NCBI GenBank assembly: GCA_035697145.1
Contig: DASSDL010000128.1
Span: 1-9,860, forward strand
Length of the DNA stretch: 9,860 nucleotides
DNA from: DASQUK01 sp035697145
GTDB taxonomy: Bacteria; Actinomycetota; Acidimicrobiia; Acidimicrobiales; VFJN01
Direction: 5' to 3'
The translations under genes and the position numbers were made by a program. Under the pieces are notes generated by a model that did no database searches, was not told where the DNA came from, and saw nothing but the letters and a program-made list of their open reading frames with translations. Shown here piece by piece: positions 1 to 6,473 of the stretch (the first letter of the stretch is position 1; each line of letters starts with the position of its first letter).

Positions 1-4
1 GCGA

Positions 5-571
5 CTACTCGACGTCGTCCTCGGCGAGGATGGCATAGAGCTTGCGGCGGGTTTCGGCGAGCACCTCGAGAGCCCGGGCGCGCTGCTCGTCCGAGCCGGA
101 GAAGCCGACCTGGCCGACCGCGTTCATGACGCCGAACGACGCCTTGCGGAACTCGTTGACCGTCGACACCGTGTCGTCGTCGGCGTACTGCGCCCAGGGT
201 GGGGTCTCCGTCGCCTTGGCCGCTTCCTCGCGGCCGGCATCGGTGAGGGTGAACCGCTTGCGGCCCTCGCTCGTCTCGCTGGTGATCAGGCCCTCGTCCT
301 CGAGCAGCTGCAGCGTCGGATAGACGGAGCCCGGGCTGGGGCGCCAGATGCCGCCGGTGCGGTTGTCGAGCTCCTGGATCATCTCGTAGCCGTGCATCGG
401 GCGCTCGGTGAGCAGCGCCAGCAGTGCGGCCCTCACGTCGCCACGGTTGCGGCGCCCACGACCCCGACCGCCCCGACCGCCTCGGCCGCGGGGGTCGAAG
501 TCGAACGCGAAGTGCCCGGGGAAGGGGGGCATCCAAGGGCCGCGGTGGTGCCCGAATGTTCGATTTCTCAT
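5..571 (-). CDS. PadR family transcriptional regulator
   Basis: Predicted 188-aa DNA-binding regulator. The PadR winged helix spans about residues 46-115: the family hallmark HGYEM is at 60-64, followed by a recognition-helix and wing region reading SPGSVYPTLQLLEDEGLI (79-96) and the wing end KRFTLTDAG. Residues about 130-185 form the helical dimerisation part. The first 45 residues are unusual: a His/Pro/Phe-rich stretch, then a run of RG/GR dipeptides (28-44), which could add nonspecific DNA or RNA contact. The ATG at 571 is preferred over upstream in-frame options because AGGAG lies 5 nt before it and the PadR domain follows at the usual distance. It lies 65 bases downstream of the SDR gene on the same strand. 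It probably controls itself through the palindromes in that gap. PadR proteins typically repress genes for phenolic compounds, efflux or detoxification; the ligand here is unknown. Confidence 0.92.
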   Translation of the reverse strand: MRNRTFGHHRGPWMPPFPGHFAFDFDPRGRGGRGGRGRGRRNRGDVRAALLALLTERPMHGYEMIQELDNRTGGIWRPSPGSVYPTLQLLEDEGLITSETSEGRKRFTLTDAGREEAAKATETPPWAQYADDDTVSTVNEFRKASFGVMNAVGQVGFSGSDEQRARALEVLAETRRKLYAILAEDDVE

Positions 572-580
572 CGTCACTCC

Positions 581-615
581 TATCGATCGATTGTCGATGG
601 ATTGACGATATATCG
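581..615 (-). promoter_or_regulatory. Candidate PadR operator: two 10-bp palindromes
   Basis: The gap before the PadR gene contains two perfect 10-bp palindromes, ATCGATCGAT (582-591) and CGATATATCG (606-615). Their centres are 24 bp apart, and further CGAT/GTCGAT copies lie between them. The outer pentamers TATCG (581-585) and CGATA (606-610) also form an inverted repeat. The stretch is AT-rich against the GC-rich surroundings. The 606-615 palindrome overlaps the predicted -10 box of the PadR gene and the other palindrome adjoins its ribosome binding site. PadR members commonly repress their own gene, so autoregulation is the simplest reading; binding itself is inferred. Confidence 0.45.
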
Positions 616-633
616 CTAACGGCGAGAATCCAA
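605..633 (-). promoter_or_regulatory. Candidate promoter of the PadR gene
   Basis: On the minus strand a -35-like TTGGAT (628-633) and a -10-like TATCGT (605-610) are separated by exactly 17 bases. Transcription would start near 598, giving a leader of about 27 bases that contains the AGGAG ribosome binding site. The -10 box overlaps the 606-615 palindrome. An alternative -10, GATATA, is two bases closer to the -35 box. This is a consensus match only. Confidence 0.4.
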
Positions 634-636
634 CGA

Positions 637-1530
637 TCAGCTCAGACTCTTGAGGGCGATCCGCAGTTCGTCGTTCATGTTGGCCGGTACCTCGTAGCCA
701 CCCTCGTCCCGGATCTCGTCGAACTGGTCGCGCACCACTTCGGCCGTCAGCTTCGGGTCGACGATGCCCTTGGTGACCCCCAGGAACACCCGTGCCACCC
801 GGCCGCCGCCGAGCGAGTAGACCTCGCCGGTCACCGGGCAGTCCTCGTGGGCCAGGAAGACCACCAGCGGAGTCACCGACTCGGGAAGCAGCTTGTCGGC
901 GATCGGCCCGAGCAGGTCCTCGGTCATCCGGGTCTTCGCGACCGGGGCGATGGCGTTGACCTTGATGTTGTTCTTGGCCCCCTCGACGGCGAGCACACGG
1001 GTGAGGCCGACGAGGCCCATCTTGGCGGCGCCGTAGTTGGCCTGGCCGAAGTTGCCGAACAGACCGGCACCGGAGCTGGTGTTGACGATGCGGCCGTAGT
1101 TCTGGGCCCGCATGTGCTCCCACGCTGGCTGGGCGACGTGGAACGCGCCCCGGAGGTGGACGTCCAAGACCGGGTTGACGTTGTCGGGCCCCATGTTCTT
1201 GAACGACGCGTCCCGCAGGATTCCGGCGTTGTTGATCACGATGTCGACACGACCGAAGCGGTCCAGCGCCGTCTGCACGATGGCCTGGCCGCCACCCGGA
1301 GTCGCCACCGAGTCGTAGTTGGCCACGGCGTCGCCGCCCGCCTCGGTGATCTCGTCGACCACGGCCTGCGCGGCGGTGGTGCCGCTGCCGGTGCCGTCGA
1401 CGGAGCCGCCGAGGTCGTTGGCCACGATCAGGGCGCCGCGGCGGGCCAGTTCGAGCGCGTGGGAACGTCCCAGGCCCCCGCCGGCACCGGTGATGATCGC
1501 GACCTTGCCATCGAATCCGAGATCAGCCAT
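637..1530 (-). CDS. SDR oxidoreductase, 17-beta-HSD4 / (R)-3-hydroxyacyl-CoA dehydrogenase-like
   Basis: Predicted 297-aa NAD(P)-dependent short-chain dehydrogenase. The nucleotide-binding motif TGAGGGLG is at 14-21, NNAG at 100-103, the catalytic serine in TSSGAG at 152/153, and YxxxK as Y166/K170. Several stretches (ANDLGG at 37-42, ANYDSV at 70-75, DVHLRGAF at 123-130) resemble the dehydrogenase domain of peroxisomal multifunctional enzyme 2 / HSD17B4 and the mycobacterial Hsd4A type. That group oxidises (3R)-hydroxyacyl-CoA, and in some cases 17-beta-hydroxysteroids. A tail of about 50 residues (248-297) follows the core fold, as is usual in this group; no hydratase or SCP2 domain is attached. 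There is no clear Shine-Dalgarno, but a TACGCT box ends 8 nt before the ATG. It lies 45 bases after phoU on the same strand. The beta-oxidation role is inferred from family and from the nearby CoA ligase and acyl-CoA dehydrogenase. Confidence 0.93.
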   Translation of the reverse strand: MADLGFDGKVAIITGAGGGLGRSHALELARRGALIVANDLGGSVDGTGSGTTAAQAVVDEITEAGGDAVANYDSVATPGGGQAIVQTALDRFGRVDIVINNAGILRDASFKNMGPDNVNPVLDVHLRGAFHVAQPAWEHMRAQNYGRIVNTSSGAGLFGNFGQANYGAAKMGLVGLTRVLAVEGAKNNIKVNAIAPVAKTRMTEDLLGPIADKLLPESVTPLVVFLAHEDCPVTGEVYSLGGGRVARVFLGVTKGIVDPKLTAEVVRDQFDEIRDEGGYEVPANMNDELRIALKSLS

Positions 1531-1538
1531 GGCGGCCG

Positions 1539-1544
1539 AGCGTA
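1539..1544 (-). promoter_or_regulatory. Possible leaderless -10 box for the SDR gene
   Basis: The minus strand reads TACGCT (TANNNT class) with 8 bases between it and the ATG at 1530. No Shine-Dalgarno is visible before that ATG. No convincing -35 is seen, so this is only suggestive of an internal promoter between phoU and the SDR gene. Confidence 0.25.
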
Positions 1545-1575
1545 GAGGGGCGTCCCGCAGGCCCCCGAATCGCCA

Positions 1576-2232
1576 TCAGGTTCCGACGACCAGGTAGCGG
1601 ATGCGTTCGGCGATGTGCACGGCATGGTCCCCGAGGCGCTCGTAGAACCGCCCGACCAGCGTGGTCTGCAAGGCGTCGGGCAGCGCGATGTCGGCCTTGC
1701 CCAGCACCTCGACCAACTGGTCGTGCAGGCTGTCGATGCGGTCGTCGACGGTGTCGAGGCGCTCGGCCGCCTCGGCGTCGCGCTCTGCCCAGGCATCGGC
1801 GGCGCCCTGCCACATCTCGACGCAGGTGGTGCCCAGCTGCTCCAGCAGTCCCCGTACCGTGGGCGTGAGGCGCAGGGCCAGTCCCGTGGCGGCGCGCTGG
1901 GCGATGTGCTCGGCGAGATCACCACTGCGTTCCAGCTCCGGGACGATCCGCAGCACCGACACCAGGTAGCGCATGTCGCGGGCCATCGGCGCCTGCGTCA
2001 CCAGCTCGCGCTCGGCCACCTGCTCCAGCTCCGCCTCCAGGTGATCGACGAGCGCGTCGCGCCCCGCCAGCTGACGCGCCATCTCGGTGTCGCCGGCGAG
2101 CAGGGACTCGGACGCCGCCGCCACGCCTTCGGTCACGAGCGCGAACAGGCGGATGACGCTGGCGTCTATCTCGTCGAGCTGCTGATGGAACCGCTTGCGC
2201 AGCTCGCGCGACGGCTCGAAGGGCTCGGACAC
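1576..2232 (-). CDS. phoU: PhoU family phosphate-signalling protein
   Basis: Predicted 218-aa cytoplasmic all-helical protein with the two PhoU repeats and both metal-binding signatures. From the GTG start, repeat 1 has E99-R102-D105 (ExxRxxD) followed by I110, and repeat 2 has ERLGDHAVHIAE (198-209) with E198 and D202. Length fits the family. PhoU normally restrains the PhoR/PhoB-type phosphate response and the Pst transporter. Here no pst or two-component genes are in view, so it is an orphan between an acyl-CoA synthetase and an SDR gene. An alternative GTG at 2268 would add 12 residues. I prefer 2232 because the protein then starts MSEPFEPSRELRKRF, as PhoU proteins usually do, and a TACGGT box sits 6 nt upstream, as expected for a leaderless start. 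It may therefore be transcribed separately from the acyl-CoA synthetase upstream. Confidence 0.92.
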   Translation of the reverse strand: MSEPFEPSRELRKRFHQQLDEIDASVIRLFALVTEGVAAASESLLAGDTEMARQLAGRDALVDHLEAELEQVAERELVTQAPMARDMRYLVSVLRIVPELERSGDLAEHIAQRAATGLALRLTPTVRGLLEQLGTTCVEMWQGAADAWAERDAEAAERLDTVDDRIDSLHDQLVEVLGKADIALPDALQTTLVGRFYERLGDHAVHIAERIRYLVVGT

Positions 2233-2238
2233 GGCCGA

Positions 2239-2244
2239 ACCGTA
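2239..2244 (-). promoter_or_regulatory. Possible leaderless -10 box for phoU
   Basis: The minus strand reads TACGGT, matching TANNNT, followed by 6 bases and then the GTG at 2232. No Shine-Dalgarno precedes this start. The -35 region is weak: the nearest good match, TTGACC (2274-2279), is too far away at about 29 bases. Confidence 0.3.
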
Positions 2245-2270
2245 CCCGCAGGTTCGGATGTCGATCACAT

Positions 2271-2292
2271 GTTGGTCAACGGTGAATCACCG
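2271..2292. repeat. Adjacent inverted repeats in the synthetase-phoU gap
   Basis: Two small palindromes lie together: GTTG-GT-CAAC (2271-2280), and CGGTGA-A-TCACCG (2280-2292), which has 6-bp arms around a single base. They fill the gap between the stop of the acyl-CoA synthetase gene (2297) and phoU. The second could form a 5-bp hairpin but has no T-run on either side, so an operator reads better than an intrinsic terminator. No binding protein can be named. Confidence 0.35.
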
Positions 2293-2296
2293 ACGC

Positions 2297-3910
2297 CTAA
2301 CCGGCGCCGGAGTTGTCGATCGCGTACGCCCGGAGGCGCTTGTAATCGACCTTGCCGTTGGGCGCCCGGCCGATGGTGTCGATGACGAAAACCCGCTTGG
2401 GCGCCTTGAAGACGGCCAGCTTGGACCGGACGTGGGCGATGACGGCGTCGGGCTCGACCTCGTCGCCGTCGACGACCTCGACCACCGCCGTGACCGCTTC
2501 GCCGTAAAGCTCGTCGGGGATGCCCACGGCCACCGCGTCGCGAATGCCGGGATAGGTCTTGATCGCCTCCTCGACCTCTTCGGGGAAGACCTTCTCGCCC
2601 GCGGTGTTGATGACGACCGAGCCCCGACCCAGCAGCGTCAGGCTGCCGTCACGCTCGACCCGGGCGTAGTCGCCCGGACAGGAGTAGCGCCGACCCTCGA
2701 ACTCGATGAACGTGGCGGCAGTCTTCTCCGGATCCTTGTAGTAACCGACCGGCTGGTGCCCGCCCACGGCGACGCGGCCGATCTCGTCGGAGCCCGGCTC
2801 CACCCGGCGGCCGTCGTCGGTGATCACGATCGTGTTCTCGCCCAGCACGAACTTCGCCGTGTCGCTGGCCGTGGTGCCCGAGGAGATCGACTGGCCCATG
2901 CCGATCGCTTCGGACGACGAGAACGCGTCGACCAGCAGCATGTTGGGGTGATGCCTGAGCAGCCCCTGCTTGACCGGTTCGCTGAACATCACTCCCGATG
3001 AGGCGACCAGGAACAAGCTGGCGAGGTCCCAGCGTCTCGGGTTCTCGTCCAGGGCCTTGAGCATGGGCTTGCCAAAGGCGTCGCCGACGATGGCGATCTG
3101 GTTGACCCGCTCGCGCTCGATCGTTTCGAACATCTCCTCGATGTCGAAGCGGCGCGACGTGAGCGTCACCGTGCTCCCGCCCAGCGCCAAGCAGATCAGC
3201 TGCGTGTAGAGGCCCGTGCCGTGCATCAGGGGGCAGGCGGGCAGGCCCACCGGTCCCACATCCTTGACCTGGTCACGCACAACCGCGGGGTCGGGCTCGG
3301 AGTCCTTGTAGACCGGGTTCACCTGCGACACGAGGTTGCGAAAGAGGTCGTCCTGCCGCCACATCACGCCCTTGGGCATGCCGGTGGTCCCGCCGGTGTA
3401 GAGCATGATCAGATCGTCGCCGTCGCGTCCCCACGGTCCCGCCGCCCGCTCCGGGTGCGACGTGGCCGCGTCCTCGTAGGCGACTGCCCAGTCGGGACGG
3501 GGACCGCTGCCGTCGTCGACCCACAGCCACGTGGTCACCCGGGGAACGCGCTCTCGGATGCGCTCGATCGTGTCGGTGAAGGCACCGTGGAACACGATGG
3601 CCACGCAGTCGGCGTTGTCCCACAGGTAGACGAGCTCGTCGTCCTGGTAGCGGTAGTTGGTGTTGATCGGGACCAGCCCGGCCTTGAACGCCGCGAACAT
3701 CGACTCGATGTACTCGGGGCAGTTGTAGAGGTATTGCGCCACTTTGTCCTGCTCGGCCGCGCCGGCGTCGAGCAAGGCCTGAGCCACGCCGTTGGCCCGG
3801 CGGTCGAACTCACCCCAGCTGATGCGGCGGTCGCCCTGTATCTGGCACGGGGCGTCCGGGAGCTGCTGGGCGATGACCTCCCAGACATCGGCGAAGTTCC
3901 AGCCTGACAT
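2297..3910 (-). CDS. Acyl-CoA synthetase (AMP-forming, FadD-type)
   Basis: Predicted 537-aa adenylate-forming ligase that activates a carboxylic acid with ATP and CoA. The P-loop YTGGTTGMPKG is at 171-181, followed by VMWRQDD as in mycobacterial FadD19-like enzymes. The A5-equivalent motif is DAFSSSEAIG (328-337) and the ATP-binding aspartate is in CPGD (D414). The hinge-side LLGRGSVVINTAGEKVFPEEVE spans roughly 427-448, and the adenylation lysine is K520 in NGKVDYK. All core motifs are intact and length is normal. The ATG at 3910 has a strong GAGGAG ribosome binding site 7 bases upstream. It is divergent from the acyl-CoA dehydrogenase, with phoU and the SDR gene downstream on the same strand. 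Resemblance to FadD19 hints at sterol side-chain or medium-to-long acyl substrates, but substrate cannot be read from sequence. Confidence 0.95.
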   Translation of the reverse strand: MSGWNFADVWEVIAQQLPDAPCQIQGDRRISWGEFDRRANGVAQALLDAGAAEQDKVAQYLYNCPEYIESMFAAFKAGLVPINTNYRYQDDELVYLWDNADCVAIVFHGAFTDTIERIRERVPRVTTWLWVDDGSGPRPDWAVAYEDAATSHPERAAGPWGRDGDDLIMLYTGGTTGMPKGVMWRQDDLFRNLVSQVNPVYKDSEPDPAVVRDQVKDVGPVGLPACPLMHGTGLYTQLICLALGGSTVTLTSRRFDIEEMFETIERERVNQIAIVGDAFGKPMLKALDENPRRWDLASLFLVASSGVMFSEPVKQGLLRHHPNMLLVDAFSSSEAIGMGQSISSGTTASDTAKFVLGENTIVITDDGRRVEPGSDEIGRVAVGGHQPVGYYKDPEKTAATFIEFEGRRYSCPGDYARVERDGSLTLLGRGSVVINTAGEKVFPEEVEEAIKTYPGIRDAVAVGIPDELYGEAVTAVVEVVDGDEVEPDAVIAHVRSKLAVFKAPKRVFVIDTIGRAPNGKVDYKRLRAYAIDNSGAG

Positions 3911-3969
3911 CGATGCGCTCCTCGGGGGACCGACGGCTCGTCGGAGGGTAGCGGTTGGTCCAGAAACGG

Positions 3970-3993
3970 CCTACCCCGCGTAGGGTCCCCACA
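3970..3993 (+). promoter_or_regulatory. Leaderless promoter -10 and inverted repeat before the acyl-CoA dehydrogenase
   Basis: TAGGGT (3981-3986) lies exactly 7 bases before the GTG at 3994, the arrangement typical of actinobacterial leaderless transcripts. An inverted repeat CCTAC-N5-GTAGG (3970-3984) overlaps this -10 box and could be an operator for an unlinked regulator. The opposite strand carries a TACCCT box (3945-3950) that might serve the divergent acyl-CoA synthetase gene, though without a good -35. Both promoters would share this gap of about 80 bases. Confidence 0.4.
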
Positions 3994-5106
3994 GTGGACT
4001 TCGAACTGCCGGCCGACGATGACCCGCGGCGCGTCGAGGTGCGCGCGTGGCTGGACAACCACCCGTCACCGTCGGGCCGTGAGCTGGCCGAGGCAGGGCT
4101 CGTCGCGCCCCACTGGCCCAAGCCCTACGGGCTGGACGCCGACCCTGTCCACCAGCTGGTCATCGACGAGGAGCTGCGGCGGGCGGGAGTGGCCCGGCCG
4201 GCCAATCCCGTAGGCATCGGCTGGGCCGGGCCGACGCTGCTCCATGCCGGCAGCGAGGCGCAGAAGGAGCGCTACCTGCCACGGCTGCTGTCGGGTGACG
4301 AGATCTGGTGCCAGCTCTTCAGCGAGCCCGGCGCCGGCTCGGACCTGGCGTCGCTCACCACGCGGGCGGTGCGGGATGGTGACGAGTGGGTCGTCACGGG
4401 CCAGAAGATCTGGACCTCGCTCGCCCACGAGGCCCGCTTCGGGATCCTCATCGCCCGGACCGATCCCGACGCGCCCAGGCACCACGGCATCTCGTACTTC
4501 GTCTGCCCCATGGACGTGCCGGGCGTGACAGTTCGTCCCATCGTCGAGATGACCGGCGCCCACATGTTCAATGAGGTGTTCCTCGACGACGTGCGGCTGC
4601 CGGCAGACAACCTGGTGGGGGAGGTGGGCCAGGGCTGGGAACTGGCCAAGGTGACGCTGGCCAACGAGCGGGTGTCCTTGTCGACGGGCGGTGGGTTGTG
4701 GGGTCGGGGGCCGGCCGCCGAGGACCTGCTCGCGATAGTGCGATCCCGCGGGCCGGTTGCCGACCCGATGCTGCGCGACCGGATCGTTCGTCTGCACATC
4801 GAGGGCAAAGTGCTGCGGCTCATCCGCCTGCGGACGGTGAGCGCCCAGATCCGGGGCGAGCCGCCGGGACCCGAGGCGTCGGTCCGCAAGGTGCTGGCCG
4901 ACGAGCATGGCCAGCGGCTGTTCGCGTTGGCCAAGGACCTGGCGGGGCCGGCCGGCATGCTGACCGACCACGGACCACTCGGCGTCCCGGTCGACCTCTG
5001 GCACTACGGATTCCTGTTCGCTCCGGCCCTGACGGTGGGGGGCGGAACGGGGGAGGTCCAGCGCAACATCATCGGCGAACGGGCACTCGGCCTCCCGCAC
5101 GACTGA
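3994..5106 (+). CDS. Acyl-CoA dehydrogenase (FadE-type)
   Basis: Predicted 370-aa FAD-dependent dehydrogenase that introduces an alpha-beta double bond into acyl-CoA. The FAD/substrate signature QLFSEPGAGSDLASL is at 107-121, WVVTGQKIWTS at 132-142, and the C-terminal GGGTGEVQRNIIGERALGLP at 349-368. E225 in LANERVSLS is a candidate catalytic base by analogy with the helix-G glutamate of isovaleryl-CoA and long-chain dehydrogenases; this is inferred. The N-terminal helical domain is somewhat short. A TTG at 3955 would add 13 residues. I prefer the GTG at 3994 because translation then begins MDFEL, as in many FadE proteins, and a TANNNT box lies 7 bases before it. No partner acyl-CoA dehydrogenase gene adjoins it, unlike the heteromeric pairs of mycobacterial sterol degradation, and the FAD motifs look intact, so it may act as a homo-oligomer. 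Confidence 0.95.
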   Translation: MDFELPADDDPRRVEVRAWLDNHPSPSGRELAEAGLVAPHWPKPYGLDADPVHQLVIDEELRRAGVARPANPVGIGWAGPTLLHAGSEAQKERYLPRLLSGDEIWCQLFSEPGAGSDLASLTTRAVRDGDEWVVTGQKIWTSLAHEARFGILIARTDPDAPRHHGISYFVCPMDVPGVTVRPIVEMTGAHMFNEVFLDDVRLPADNLVGEVGQGWELAKVTLANERVSLSTGGGLWGRGPAAEDLLAIVRSRGPVADPMLRDRIVRLHIEGKVLRLIRLRTVSAQIRGEPPGPEASVRKVLADEHGQRLFALAKDLAGPAGMLTDHGPLGVPVDLWHYGFLFAPALTVGGGTGEVQRNIIGERALGLPHD

Positions 5107-5114
5107 CCGGAAGA

Positions 5115-6398
5115 TCAGGCGGCGGCGGGTTCGACGCCGGTGCCGACGCGATCGGCCGACGCCGGCTGCAGCCGCGAGGCCCCTTCCAGGGCCCGCACCT
5201 GGCGCACGGTCCACGCCGTGGCCAGACCGGTGGCGAGGCCGCCCAGGGCGAGGGCGACCCGGACGTCGGTCAGCTCCGCTACCGCTCCGATGATGGGGCT
5301 CCCGATCGGGGTCGATCCCAGGAACACCACGGTGAGCAGCGCCAGCACCCGCCCGCGCATCGGTGGCGCCGCTCGCAGCTGCACCACCGTGTTGGCGCCC
5401 GAGATCAGCAACACGTTGCAGAAGCCGACCGCCAGCGTGGCCAGAACGGCCAACGGCAGGGTCGGCGCCGCCGCCAGCGCCAGGGTGGCGAGCGCGAGTC
5501 CGGCGCCGGATCGCACCAGGAAGCGCAGGCCTACCGAGCTCCGACGGGCCACCACCAGCGCGCCGACCACCGAGCCGAGGCTGAGCGTGGCGAAGAGCGT
5601 GGTGAATGTCGACGCCGTGCCGTGGAAGGTCCGCTCGGCGAGCAACGGCAGGGTCACGGGGTAGTTGAACGCCGCCGTGCCGATCACCGCCATGAGGATG
5701 ATGGGCAGCCGCAGCTCCGGCGTTCGCCACAGGTAGCGCAGCCCTTCCCGCAGCTGGCCCTTGGCCTTCGGGACTCGGGGCGACGACCGGAACCGCGCTC
5801 GGTTCATGCGCAGCAGGGCCACGATCACCGCCACGTAGCTCACGGCGTTCACGACGAAGCACACGCCGGCACCCGGCCCGGCGATGAGCACGCCCGCCAG
5901 GGTGGGACCCACGACCCGCGAGCCGGTCATCAGTGCGCTGTTGAGCCCCACGGCGTTGGGGACGTCGGTCTCCGGCACCAGCTCGACCACGAGGGCCCGG
6001 CGTGACGGGTTGTCGAAGGCGTTGATGATCCCGAAGACGAGCGACAGCCCGAACAGCGCGCCCACGGTGATGCGGTCGCTCAGGGTGAGCACCGACAGCG
6101 TGGTCGCCAGGACCAGGAACGCCGACTGGGTGCAGATCATCAGCCGGTGGCGGTCGACGCGGTCGGCGATCACACCGGCCCAGGCGCCCAGCACCAGGAT
6201 GGGCAGGAACTCGGCGGCGGTCACCAAGCCGAGCGCGACCCCGCTGCCGGTCAGGTCGAAGACCAGCCAGGTGATCGCGACCGACTGCATCCATGTGCCG
6301 GCCTGGCTGATGAGCTGGCCGCTGAAGAAGAGGCGGAAGTTGCGGCTGGCGAGCGAACGGAACGTGACGTGACCGGCGAGCCGTAGTCGCTCGCTCAT
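5115..6398 (-). CDS. MFS transporter (MFS_3 / EntS-like exporter)
   Basis: Predicted 427-aa inner-membrane protein with about 12 hydrophobic segments in two halves. The motif-A loop GVIADRVDRHRLM (75-87) and the signature FDNPSRRALVVEL through NAVGLNSALMTGSRVVGP (about 128-165) fit the MFS_3 branch (transmembrane secretion effector, enterobactin exporter-like). A central cytoplasmic loop rich in basic residues lies near 197-230. Such pumps export small molecules by proton antiport. The MarR gene lies 73 bases upstream on the same strand, so the pump is probably de-repressed by a ligand that MarR senses. The ATG at 6398 has GGGGAG only two bases upstream, tighter than usual, but no better start is seen and the sequence MSERLRLAGHVTFRSL is family-like. 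The 3' end converges with the acyl-CoA dehydrogenase, 8 bases apart. The last 20 or so residues are low-complexity. Confidence 0.93.
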   Translation of the reverse strand: MSERLRLAGHVTFRSLASRNFRLFFSGQLISQAGTWMQSVAITWLVFDLTGSGVALGLVTAAEFLPILVLGAWAGVIADRVDRHRLMICTQSAFLVLATTLSVLTLSDRITVGALFGLSLVFGIINAFDNPSRRALVVELVPETDVPNAVGLNSALMTGSRVVGPTLAGVLIAGPGAGVCFVVNAVSYVAVIVALLRMNRARFRSSPRVPKAKGQLREGLRYLWRTPELRLPIILMAVIGTAAFNYPVTLPLLAERTFHGTASTFTTLFATLSLGSVVGALVVARRSSVGLRFLVRSGAGLALATLALAAAPTLPLAVLATLAVGFCNVLLISGANTVVQLRAAPPMRGRVLALLTVVFLGSTPIGSPIIGAVAELTDVRVALALGGLATGLATAWTVRQVRALEGASRLQPASADRVGTGVEPAAA

Positions 6399-6473
6399 TG
6401 CTCCCCGCTCTTGCTGCTTCGCAGCGGGCCGCTCGGGCCTCGCTCGCTCTCTCGCCCTCCGGGACGCTCGCTC
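6388..6473. repeat. Repeat-rich marR-MFS spacer with CGCTCGCTC copies and hairpins
   Basis: The nonamer CGCTCGCTC occurs three times: 6388-6396, inside the first codons of the MFS gene; 6441-6449; and 6465-6473, reaching into the MarR stop codon. Between them lies GCTGC-TTC-GCAGC (6413-6425), a small hairpin. A competing pairing joins CCCGCT (6404-6409) to AGCGGG (6423-6428), close to the MFS ribosome binding site. The minus strand is purine-rich in much of this spacer. It may be a low-complexity repeat of the kind scattered in GC-rich actinobacterial spacers, or a folded leader; no function is shown. Confidence 0.45.

Noticed and set aside
455..495. Tandem repeat of the ccgaccg kind near the PadR N-terminus
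   Set aside because: It simply encodes the Arg/Gly-rich tail of the PadR protein and is imperfect; not a separate repeat element.
602..607. TTGACG, a good -35 match on the plus strand
   Set aside because: No plus-strand gene lies downstream for more than 3 kb, and the bases belong to the palindromes of the minus-strand PadR promoter.
424..1545. A 373-codon plus-strand open frame opposite the PadR and SDR genes
   Set aside because: It is antisense to two well-supported genes and has no domain pattern.
1547..1565. GGGGC/GCCCC inverted repeat with a 9-base loop after phoU, as a possible terminator
   Set aside because: The stem is only 5 bp, there is no T-run, and such pairings are common by chance at this GC content.
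3955..3993. Upstream TTG start extending the acyl-CoA dehydrogenase by 13 residues
   Set aside because: There is no family-like sequence in the extension, no ribosome binding site at proper spacing, and the GTG at 3994 has a leaderless -10 box and begins with the typical MDFEL.
5098..5125. A bidirectional terminator between the convergent acyl-CoA dehydrogenase and MFS genes
   Set aside because: Only 8 bases separate the stops and I see no stem followed by T residues there.
4066..6294. A 742-codon open frame on the minus strand across the acyl-CoA dehydrogenase and MFS genes
   Set aside because: It lies antisense to the dehydrogenase and out of frame with the exporter. Its product is Arg/Gly/Pro-rich and low-complexity. 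High GC removes stop codons in shadow frames.
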